Part shown: positions 9,394-16,591 of the stretch, one piece after another | How the letters are laid out: each line of letters starts with the position of its first letter | How positions within the stretch are numbered: position 1 is the stretch's first letter | Source: a virus | Length of the DNA stretch: 64,000 nucleotides | Strand: one strand, 5' to 3' | Virus record (IMG/VR): IMGVR_UViG_3300032220_000699 | Span: 124,001-188,000 of that record | Notes under the pieces: model-generated | The model's database searches: none | Told to the model about the DNA's origin: nothing | Seen by the model: only the letters and a program-made list of their open reading frames with translations | Made by a program: the position numbers and the translations under genes

Positions 9394-9407
9394 GCTCAAT
9401 TAAGAGC
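9394..9407 (-). promoter_or_regulatory. Leader hairpin GCTC-loop-GAGC before ribosome site
   Basis: Minus strand reads GCTCTTAATTGAGC just before AAGGAGAAAATC and the start codon. The same hairpin with a one-base loop change lies at 49792..49805 in an equivalent leader. Confidence 0.45.
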
Positions 9408-9424
9408 TTAATATTTAACCACTT

Positions 9425-9452
9425 ATTATATATGTAACTGTAAAAATTTCAA
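9425..9452 (-). promoter_or_regulatory. Sigma70-like early promoter
   Basis: Minus strand: TTGAAA, 16-base spacer ending in GTTACATA, then TATAAT. About 45 bases before the start codon at 9381. One of five copies in the window with the same spacing and spacer end. Confidence 0.7.
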
Positions 9453-9459
9453 AGACAAA

Positions 9460-9489
9460 AAAAGAACAGTCGTAGTGACCTGTTCTTTT
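9460..9489 (-). terminator. Terminator after gene 9497..9703
   Basis: Stem AAAAGAACAG / CTGTTCTTTT with a ten-base loop; minus-strand tail TTTTTTTGTC. It lies just ahead of the next promoter. Confidence 0.85.
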
Positions 9490-9496
9490 TAAAATA

Positions 9497-9703
9497 TCAG
9501 CTATTATTATTTTCAATAATAACGATATCTTTTTTACCTGACAGTTTTTCAAGAAAAGCCGTCAGTGCTTCACCAACAACAGTTACAACCGACGACATAA
9601 ATTCATGTTTATCGGTTTGTTGATTTTCAGCTTCACGGGAAGAAGCTTCTTCTTTGGCTTTATTCAAAGACTTGATAAGGCCATCTGCAAAGGTAGTTTT
9701 CAT
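9497..9703 (-). CDS. Small early-type hypothetical protein
   Basis: 68 residues, start ATG at 9703 with AAGGAG upstream. Charged N-terminal helix (FADGLIKSLNKAKEEASSRE) followed by a short hydrophobic segment (SSVVTVVGEALTAFLEKL). Single-gene unit with its own sigma70-like promoter at 9745..9772 and a terminator at 9460. Function unknown; short acidic/basic proteins of this kind in early regions are often host-takeover factors, but nothing here shows that. Confidence 0.7.
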   Translation of the reverse strand: MKTTFADGLIKSLNKAKEEASSREAENQQTDKHEFMSSVVTVVGEALTAFLEKLSGKKDIVIIENNNS

Positions 9704-9744
9704 TTGTTTCTCCTTCTGTTAAATAAACTACAGATGATGCAATT

Positions 9745-9772
9745 ATTATATATGTAACTACTATAGCGTCAA
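9745..9772 (-). promoter_or_regulatory. Sigma70-like early promoter
   Basis: Minus strand: TTGACG, 16-base spacer ending in GTTACATA, TATAAT. The closest match to the bacterial consensus in the window. About 40 bases before the start codon at 9703. Confidence 0.75.
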
Positions 9773-9782
9773 AAACAAATAA

Positions 9783-9816
9783 AAATACTGCCAAGGATTT
9801 CTCCCTGGCAGTATTT
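9783..9816 (-). terminator. Terminator after gene 9831..11057
   Basis: Eleven-base stem AAATACTGCCA / TGGCAGTATTT; minus-strand tail TTTATTTG. Confidence 0.9.
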
Positions 9817-9830
9817 TTTAACGAGTCAAA

Positions 9831-11057
9831 TTACGACTTGTAGTTCTTGATGCAAACGGCGGTGTAGGCCAGGATACCCTTGACCAGAGCCATGTTAGCG
9901 CTCAGAACCTTGGTTTCCAGCATCGGACCCTTGGTCAGAACCATGTTGAAGGAACGAACGGCGGTCTTGGCAGACTTAGCGTCAGCGCCTTGCTTGGCCT
10001 GGATTTCCTTGTCGATAGCCTTGAAGGAGTTGGTGACAGCCTTAGCACGCTGCTCAACCTTGTCACGATACTTGATCATGGCCTTGGTGACAGTGATACA
10101 ACCGGCGATCAGGTTCTTCAGGGTTTCCTTGTTGGCGATATCAAGCTGGGTGTCCTTACGGCCATCGCTGAACTTACCATGGTCTTCTTCAACTTCCAGG
10201 TTGATAACGGTAACGCCGTCATCTTGTTCTTCTTCAAGCTTGAACGTCCACTTGAAGTAAGCACCACCCGGCAGAGGAGCAGTTTCCGAACCCATCTCAA
10301 CAACGATACCGCTCTTGGCAGCTTGAGCAGCCTTGATAACGTCGTTCAGGCTAGCAACTTGAGCGATGTCTTGCAGCATACGGAAACCACTGATAGCGGC
10401 TTCAGCCTTGGACACGGTGTCAACGAAGGTCTTCAGTTCGTCAACGCCCAGGTTAGCACCCTTGACCGGGAACACAGAACGCAGGTTACCAGGAACTTCG
10501 ATCGGCTCGTAAGTACCAGAACCCTTGGTCTGCGAAACCTTGTCCTTCATGGATTCCAGAGCCTTCAGCATACGACCCAGTGAAGAGACGTGCTTGTTCC
10601 AGAAAGCCTTAACCTTTTCCCACAGTGAGGAAAGAGCAGACTTGATCTTTTCCCACAGGTTCTTCAGGAATTCACCCAGACCTTCCAGAGCGTACTTGGT
10701 GTTAGCCTTACGCGAGGAAGCAGAAGCGAAGTTTTCGGTAGCGTACAGGGAGTACACAGCCTTCGGGTTAGCACCGATACGAGCGCAGATGGCTTCGACA
10801 GCGATCTTGATGGCTTCAGCAGCAACCGGATCAAGGCCTTCGCCTTCAGCAGCTTGTTCAACAACTTCTTCAACTTGTTCCAGTTGGTCAGCAGCGCCCA
10901 TACCTTCTTCAACGCCAGCAGCAACTTCAGTCATTTCACCGGCATCGGCTTCGACTTCAACTTGAACGTCAGCAACTTCACCAACTTCCGGTGCAGCTTC
11001 CAGTTCAACTTCAGTACCTTCCAGTTCGGCTTCTTCCAGAGCAAAAAGTTTTGCCAT
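9831..11057 (-). CDS. Internal head protein paralogue 5, highly expressed type
   Basis: 408 residues, start MAKLFALEEAELE. Residues 10-60 are an acidic Ala/Glu/Val-rich propeptide. KYALEG near residue 125 is the A-x-E|G cleavage site (other candidates IAVEA and YATEN), followed by two basic amphipathic W-x-K-I-K / W-x-K-V-K helices. Codon use differs sharply from its neighbours: many CTG, GGT, AAC, CGT and ACC codons and visibly higher GC, as expected for a very abundant virion protein. Terminator directly downstream; no ATTTTTTGA or TTACATATATA motif upstream. Inferred to be a major packaged inner head protein. Confidence 0.78.
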   Translation of the reverse strand: MAKLFALEEAELEGTEVELEAAPEVGEVADVQVEVEADAGEMTEVAAGVEEGMGAADQLEQVEEVVEQAAEGEGLDPVAAEAIKIAVEAICARIGANPKAVYSLYATENFASASSRKANTKYALEGLGEFLKNLWEKIKSALSSLWEKVKAFWNKHVSSLGRMLKALESMKDKVSQTKGSGTYEPIEVPGNLRSVFPVKGANLGVDELKTFVDTVSKAEAAISGFRMLQDIAQVASLNDVIKAAQAAKSGIVVEMGSETAPLPGGAYFKWTFKLEEEQDDGVTVINLEVEEDHGKFSDGRKDTQLDIANKETLKNLIAGCITVTKAMIKYRDKVEQRAKAVTNSFKAIDKEIQAKQGADAKSAKTAVRSFNMVLTKGPMLETKVLSANMALVKGILAYTAVCIKNYKS

Positions 11058-11093
11058 TTTCTTTACCTCAATTTAAAAAAAGTTAATCACACG

Positions 11094-11115
11094 TGTGGTT
11101 AGTATTTTAACCACA
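11094..11115 (-). terminator. Possible terminator after gene 11133..12536
   Basis: Stem TGTGGTTA / TAACCACA, but the T run lies about 15 bases further on (minus strand AACTTTTTTT) and an alternative ACCACACGTGTGAT pairing competes. Weak. Confidence 0.4.
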
Positions 11116-11132
11116 TTATTTCTAGTATATTA

Positions 11133-12536
11133 CTAGGACTTGAGTTCGATACACTTATTGATAATGGTATCGAGGTTAAGAATATAGCTCATAAGCATGG
11201 TAACATTACTGTAATATGCTTCAGAAACTAGTTTAAACTTAATGAAGTCTTTGACCTTGGAGTCAATGTCGAGTTCCGCTAAGTTGGAATATTTATCCTG
11301 TTCTACGTCATAGATGAAGACCTTGATCTCATCTATTAATTTATTAAGGTTAGAGTTTACGACGTTGAAATTATCAACGGACATACTTAGATCAATCAAC
11401 ATCTTATCCAAGTTTGTCATCAAAAAATCTAATTCTTTATCTTCAGTGATGCCTACTGCATCAAGATTGTATAGATATTCAGTCTTGAATGTCTTAAGTT
11501 GATAATAGTGGAAGTTCTCAATATTAGCCTTGAGATAGTTTTCATACTGATCGAGGTGTGCTCGAATCATATTGAATCCTGGTAACATTGCCTTGTAAGC
11601 AAAGTCATCTTCTTCCGAAACAAAATTCGCATTGCTTAATGCTGAACCAATAGAATTAAAGTCGTTATTAAGCACATAATTAACGAACTTATTAGAATTT
11701 TCAATATAATTAACCAGAAGTTTGCACGTCTCTCTCGGATCGGATTTGTCAAGAACAGAGATCTCTGCTAAGAGTTTCTGGTCATTAACTAGATTGTGAG
11801 TGAAGTGATACTTACGGTTTTCAATAAACTGTCTTAGAACTGTAAGACGTTCATTGATATTTTTAATGGATTCAGCATTGCTATCGATAAAAGTTTTATT
11901 CTTACCGATATAGTTGTTCGCAATCGTGACAAGATTGTTCAATGCTTCAAGTACAGATTCTTTAACATAGACAATCGGTTGTTCTTCGATAGCTATACGC
12001 TGTGCAATATTGAATGATTCCATCGACACCATATACTTGTCATAAGACCTTTTCAACGGATTAAAGACATTTGACAAGGTTACTTTTTTACCAGAAAGTT
12101 TAAGTGATTCCTGAGCAGACTTTTCACCATCGTCTTCACCTTCATCATTGGACATACCTGACCCAATTACTGATTTAAGTGAATCTTTGTCATCAGCTTG
12201 CGACGAAAGGTTTTCATCACCTTTGTCATTAGTGTTGTCGCTATCAGAGTTTCCCGAGTTATCTTCTCCGGAACCACCTTCACCATTTTCTTTGTTTTCT
12301 TCACCTTGGCCATCGCTATCGCCTCCAGAACCATCTTCATCAGGATTCTCAGGTTCAGCATCCAGACGATCTTGAATCTCTGTCTTTAGCTCTTGGCGTT
12401 GTTTAATAATGTCAGCGGTAAGAGACACAGGGTCTTTATTCTTTTCCGCTAATTTCAACACCTTGTCAATGAGAAGATCATTGGCTTCAGTATCTACTTT
12501 CTTACCTTCTTCTTCAAGCGCAAATAACTTTGCCAT
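11133..12536 (-). CDS. Acidic internal head protein with MAKLFALEE leader
   Basis: 467 residues. Begins MAKLFALEEEGKKVD, the same nine residues as the 9831..11057 protein. Residues about 58-135 are a disordered acidic stretch (D, E, G, S, N). Candidate S/A-x-E sites are SMES near residue 170 (YMVSMESFNIAQRIAIEEQP) and AIEE shortly after. The C-terminal 280 residues look like a long helical domain and lack the W-x-K-I-K helix of the other paralogues, so this shares the leader but not the mature body. Nine bases downstream of 12546..13124 and probably co-transcribed with it. Inferred packaged protein. Confidence 0.72.
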   Translation of the reverse strand: MAKLFALEEEGKKVDTEANDLLIDKVLKLAEKNKDPVSLTADIIKQRQELKTEIQDRLDAEPENPDEDGSGGDSDGQGEENKENGEGGSGEDNSGNSDSDNTNDKGDENLSSQADDKDSLKSVIGSGMSNDEGEDDGEKSAQESLKLSGKKVTLSNVFNPLKRSYDKYMVSMESFNIAQRIAIEEQPIVYVKESVLEALNNLVTIANNYIGKNKTFIDSNAESIKNINERLTVLRQFIENRKYHFTHNLVNDQKLLAEISVLDKSDPRETCKLLVNYIENSNKFVNYVLNNDFNSIGSALSNANFVSEEDDFAYKAMLPGFNMIRAHLDQYENYLKANIENFHYYQLKTFKTEYLYNLDAVGITEDKELDFLMTNLDKMLIDLSMSVDNFNVVNSNLNKLIDEIKVFIYDVEQDKYSNLAELDIDSKVKDFIKFKLVSEAYYSNVTMLMSYILNLDTIINKCIELKS

Positions 12537-12545
12537 GGTAACCTC

Positions 12546-13124
12546 TTAATAGTAATCTGCGAAAATGTACTTGAAGAACGTGATAAATGTATCACGATTA
12601 GTTTCTGACAGTTCAGTCAAGAATGTTTCCCAGTTATTGACATAATAAGTTTGCTTTTCAAACTCACGAAGATTTTCAATAACTTTGTCTGTTGTCAGCG
12701 CATTGTTATGAACAAAACGAATATTGAACGGAACAATAGCGTAGTCACGATAGTTCGTAAAGAACTTGCCATTGATACAATCAAGACAGAATTTACGAGA
12801 GATATTTGACAAAGTCGTATTAGTTGCTTGAAGTTTAAAGAAAGAAGAAAAATCAATTTCTTTAAAAATTTCAATAGCAACATTGACTAAAGCAATATAA
12901 TTTTCAAACGTTGGGCAATCATGATAACTATCCAACAGTCTGTTAATAGTGTCAGAACGATAAACATTCTTATTCTTATAAAACTCAACCAGCGTAGCGT
13001 CGTTCGAAGCAACGATAGAACGATTAAAGATAGAATCAGAGACAGTATCTTCGGGCTGGAAAGGCTTGAAATAGTTATTTGCCGGGATCATGAAACCCGA
13101 AGCAGCTACTATGAATTCATTCAT
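12546..13124 (-). CDS. Virion-type hypothetical protein
   Basis: 192 residues, start at the ATG at 13124 with AGGAAT upstream and ATTTTTTGA 22 bases before it. Mixed aromatic-rich helical protein (FYKNKNVYRSDTINRLLDSY). No signal peptide, cleavage motif or known domain seen. First gene of a unit with the acidic MAKLFALEE protein. Function unknown. Confidence 0.7.
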   Translation of the reverse strand: MNEFIVAASGFMIPANNYFKPFQPEDTVSDSIFNRSIVASNDATLVEFYKNKNVYRSDTINRLLDSYHDCPTFENYIALVNVAIEIFKEIDFSSFFKLQATNTTLSNISRKFCLDCINGKFFTNYRDYAIVPFNIRFVHNNALTTDKVIENLREFEKQTYYVNNWETFLTELSETNRDTFITFFKYIFADYY

Positions 13125-13146
13125 GTCAATTCCTAAGTGTAAAATA

Positions 13147-13155
13147 TCAAAAAAT
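13147..13155 (-). promoter_or_regulatory. Candidate promoter motif ATTTTTTGA
   Basis: Minus-strand ATTTTTTGA, 22 bases before the start codon at 13124 and about 25 bases after the preceding terminator, so here it is not part of the terminator tail. Confidence 0.45.
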
Positions 13156-13180
13156 TAGGGACAGAGATAAGAATTAATAA

Positions 13181-13206
13181 GAGACTGAGTCCGAAGACTC
13201 AGTCTC
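13181..13206 (-). terminator. Terminator after gene 13214..14137
   Basis: Ten-base stem GAGACTGAGT / ACTCAGTCTC closed on the minus strand by a stable C-UUCG-G loop. The T tract is weak (TTATTAATTCTTATC). Confidence 0.8.
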
Positions 13207-13213
13207 TTATAGT

Positions 13214-14137
13214 TTACTCTACGCTTTCTTCAATCTTAGCAAGCTTGTAATCAATATCTGTAATACGTTTCTGGAGGTGTTCAATCTCCTTTTCCATGTT
13301 CAGATCTGATTGACCTTGTTCCTTCATGAGTTTCATATGAAGATAACGCAGTTCAAGCAGCTTCTTCTTGTCTTTCAATTCACGGTAGCGATCAGCTTCC
13401 CACTGAGCGAAGATCAAACGAACAGAATAAATAGGTGAACCAATAAACTCATTCGGAAGATTGTTGAACATATCAATCTTTTCAGCATTGTAGATATCAA
13501 CTACGTTGTCAACTTCTTCCTTAGGAAGCATGACCTCAGTGATATCCTTCAATCGATCTGTAAAGACTTCGTGGGATTCACCGTACAGTGCAACCATACG
13601 AGCAAAAATCCAGATGTTCTTAGTGATAAATTCTTTTTGCTTCTTGTTGAGCTTATATTCTTTATTCAAGCCATGGTCGCCATTTTCTGCTTCTATGACA
13701 TAGAAAAAGTTAGCAAGATCAAGAGCAAACTTAGTCATGAAATAATAATGACCAACCGCACGAAGCAGATTAGCCTTATAAGCTGTTAAAGCTTGACTGA
13801 TAACAACATCATTGATCGCGTCGCTGATTTCCTTAAACAAGTAATCACCGTTGGTCTTGATGTTCTTAAACAGAATAAGAATGTCTGAAGCGATATTTTT
13901 ATTTGGAGAAAGCTTAACCTTATGTTTAACTTGACCAATTTCTTTATAAAATTCTTTAATAACTTTTGTAGCTTCGTCACTAGCAGGCGGAGCTACACGG
14001 TAAGCTTCTTCAAGAGAAGTGTAGATATCATTAACAGTAGAGATTGCTTCAAGAGAAATCTCCATATCTGTTTCAATATCAGATTTAGAGAAAGAGGGAA
14101 GCAGTTTCTTTACGAAGCCTGCGATATTTAATTGCAT
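13214..14137 (-). CDS. Virion-type helical protein
   Basis: 307 residues, start ATG at 14137 behind TAGGAG. Almost entirely helical. The C-terminal third is a clear coiled coil (about 245-305; KKKLLELRYLHMKLMKEQGQ and EKEIEHLQKRITDIDYKLAK). Candidate processing site ISLEAIS near residue 31 (S-x-E|A). Twelve bases downstream of 14150..15292 and probably in the same transcript. Family not recognised; position suggests a structural or assembly role. Confidence 0.7.
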   Translation of the reverse strand: MQLNIAGFVKKLLPSFSKSDIETDMEISLEAISTVNDIYTSLEEAYRVAPPASDEATKVIKEFYKEIGQVKHKVKLSPNKNIASDILILFKNIKTNGDYLFKEISDAINDVVISQALTAYKANLLRAVGHYYFMTKFALDLANFFYVIEAENGDHGLNKEYKLNKKQKEFITKNIWIFARMVALYGESHEVFTDRLKDITEVMLPKEEVDNVVDIYNAEKIDMFNNLPNEFIGSPIYSVRLIFAQWEADRYRELKDKKKLLELRYLHMKLMKEQGQSDLNMEKEIEHLQKRITDIDYKLAKIEESVE

Positions 14138-14149
14138 AACGTTCTCCTA

Positions 14150-15292
14150 TTAAAAGCTTGGTGCGTTATTCAGAGAAAACGCTTTGATGATATCAGCGAT
14201 ATTGTTATTACCCTTATCGCTCATAGACTTGAATGCGTCAAAGGAGTTCTGGCTAAAGCCATCGATATCCTTAACATAAATACTTACACGTTCCCATTCC
14301 TTATCAACAACAACGATCATCATCGCAGATGTGTTATTGAAGATAATTTCACGGGTATGTTCATTGGTTAATTTACCACCAATTTGTTTCTGGATGTATG
14401 ATTCATCTTCTTCAGAGATAACCACGATACTAGAAACGCCTGCCAACGAGATGTTACCGCTCAAAGCAGAATACATACGGGAGTTATTAATACGTTTCAT
14501 CAACTGGTTATAGTAACCAGTGGGGTCTTTGATCATTGTCTTCTTCTGAGTCTTAATCAGATCAGAACACAAGATGAAATCTTTAATAAAACCGATACGA
14601 CCAGAAATAGCGTCCTTAAAACGGCTACCAAGTGTAATCTCATCAGAATTAGCTGTCAGGATTTGATCAATCACATCGGCCGGAATAACCATGTTGTCGA
14701 GTTTAACAACAACAGGAATAGTAATTTCATCAGAAGCCTTACTGTCATTACCACGAACAGTAAACTTAACTTCCATAACTTTACCAACAGCTGATCCAAG
14801 CTTTTCGAAGGTTTCCAATTTCTGTGTAGAATTACCAAGTGAATTGGTAGAATCTTCATCAAAAATAGATTCCATAACAAATGAAGGCTTTTCTGAACCA
14901 AGCATTGGAAGCTTATATTTACAATTTTCAAGAGACAGTGTTTTCACATTAAGACTCTCATAGGCTGTATAACCAGAAGTCAATAATGTTTTCATATCAC
15001 GATCTGGATTAGTTTTATCCAAGATCTTTAAAATACGAACGTCTGACAATTGTGCCGAAAGAATATGCACAGCTTGCAGATAGAAAGCGGCATAGATATT
15101 TAAAACACCATGAAGAATGTTATAAAGTTCTTTTGTACCTGTCAGGTTTGACGAGATAAGTGTGATCGGTTCAACTCTAGCGATCTTTGAAATATCGGCT
15201 AAAGAGACCGGATCACCCACCGTACCTTTATAGGTTACAACCACATTCCTTAGCATCTCCAGGAATGTCGGTTCACCATTAGCATTTGCCAT
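14150..15292 (-). CDS. Virion-type protein
   Basis: 380 residues, start ATG at 15292 (MANANGEPTFLEMLRNVVVT), ribosome site GGAG in TTGGAGAATAAA. Mixed alpha/beta, with long beta segments around 170-220 and 270-330. No catalytic motif, signal peptide or membrane segment. Divergently placed from the plus-strand gene at 15375. Probably a structural protein by context; exact role unknown. Confidence 0.7.
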   Translation of the reverse strand: MANANGEPTFLEMLRNVVVTYKGTVGDPVSLADISKIARVEPITLISSNLTGTKELYNILHGVLNIYAAFYLQAVHILSAQLSDVRILKILDKTNPDRDMKTLLTSGYTAYESLNVKTLSLENCKYKLPMLGSEKPSFVMESIFDEDSTNSLGNSTQKLETFEKLGSAVGKVMEVKFTVRGNDSKASDEITIPVVVKLDNMVIPADVIDQILTANSDEITLGSRFKDAISGRIGFIKDFILCSDLIKTQKKTMIKDPTGYYNQLMKRINNSRMYSALSGNISLAGVSSIVVISEEDESYIQKQIGGKLTNEHTREIIFNNTSAMMIVVVDKEWERVSIYVKDIDGFSQNSFDAFKSMSDKGNNNIADIIKAFSLNNAPSF

Positions 15293-15374
15293 TTTTTATT
15301 CTCCAATGTTTCAATGAGTACTAAATTAATACAAGTTAAATCGGGTGAAATTCAAACTATTTTAAGGCTTAATC

Positions 15375-16577
15375 ATGGCAGATAGTTCCTCTTCTGGTCA
15401 AGAGGTTGTATTTAATTCCTCTGTTGATCAAATGTTAGAAAACATGCCAGTTGGTAGCGTAAGCAAAGCTATTGGCAATAACATGTACGGTGTTAACTTT
15501 AGACAGACAGGAAACCCTGTTCCTCGTGCTAAAGATATGTATGGTTTCACATTCTTTACGAGACCTCAGTTAAATCTGACTCGAATGAATATCACAAACT
15601 ATAGGGGTTTTTATAATTTATTAACAGACAACATGACAAGTTATCAGGCATTCACACGTTTGATGCTTGATCCTAGACTACAACATGTTGGTCAATTAAT
15701 CTGTCCTTTTGCTGATAAGAATAATGCATTTATTCCTATCTTGACAAATAATATTCAGTCTTTATCTGGGTGGCCTGATCTTACTGCTCCTACTTACACT
15801 AGTGAAGCTGGACAGTTTGGTGAAGAACATAGCATGGTTGATGGTGTAACTAACCACTTCGAGTCATTTGATTTGGACGTTACATTTAAAAATACAAAGG
15901 GTAATCCCTTAATCTATTTCTTCTATATATGGATTAAATACCAGACTCTTGTCTTTGAAGGTATTCTTAATCCGTATATCGACATGATCACTGAAAACGA
16001 GATTGACTATAACACTCGTATTTATCGTCTTGTTCTTGATCAACAGAAACGTTATGTAACGTACATTGGGTCAACTGGTGCTAGTTTTCCTATGAACGTT
16101 CCGACTGGTTCTCTATTTGACTTTAACGTCGATACACCTTTTAATACAAGAAACACAGAAATAAATATTCGGTTTAAGAGCATGGGATTCTGTGCTTTCG
16201 AAGATATCTTAAAACTCGAATTTAACAAGACTCAGGCTATCTTTAATTCAGATATCCGAAATATTCTTAAGCACGATCTTAAAGACAGTATTAGTGATAG
16301 TCAAAAAGCTCGTGACGATGGTATGACAGTTTATCGTGTGCCTGGCTGTAACTATGTTAAGATCCCACATTTCTTAGCTATGTCTATGGACACTAGTGTC
16401 TTTAGTAATAGTTTCTTTAGTGTTAATCATAGAGCATATCCCTACATTAACTTAGTCACAAATGAACTTGAGTGGTGGGTTGATGAAAGAAGATTTAAAC
16501 AGTCTAATGAAAAAGACTTTAAGAACATGGTTGAAAAGAACGGACTTCCGTCTAACGATCTACCCTATGACGGCTAA
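15375..16577 (+). CDS. Virion structural protein (baseplate/tail candidate)
   Basis: 400 residues, start ATG at 15375 with TTTTAAGG upstream. Beta-rich, with segments such as YGFTFFTRPQLNLTRMNITN and NTEINIRFKSMGF. Lacks membrane segments and enzymatic motifs. The pattern looks like a conserved structural protein of phiKZ-like phages, but I cannot name the counterpart. Fourteen bases before the large 16592..19468 gene on the same strand; the two probably assemble together in the tail or baseplate. Confidence 0.7.
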   Translation: MADSSSSGQEVVFNSSVDQMLENMPVGSVSKAIGNNMYGVNFRQTGNPVPRAKDMYGFTFFTRPQLNLTRMNITNYRGFYNLLTDNMTSYQAFTRLMLDPRLQHVGQLICPFADKNNAFIPILTNNIQSLSGWPDLTAPTYTSEAGQFGEEHSMVDGVTNHFESFDLDVTFKNTKGNPLIYFFYIWIKYQTLVFEGILNPYIDMITENEIDYNTRIYRLVLDQQKRYVTYIGSTGASFPMNVPTGSLFDFNVDTPFNTRNTEINIRFKSMGFCAFEDILKLEFNKTQAIFNSDIRNILKHDLKDSISDSQKARDDGMTVYRVPGCNYVKIPHFLAMSMDTSVFSNSFFSVNHRAYPYINLVTNELEWWVDERRFKQSNEKDFKNMVEKNGLPSNDLPYDG

Positions 16578-16591
16578 AGGAGTAAAAAAAG

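Noticed and set aside
9990-10583. Long plus-strand frames opposite the GC-rich internal head gene
   Set aside because: Antisense shadow caused by biased codons in 9831..11057; starts lack ribosome sites.
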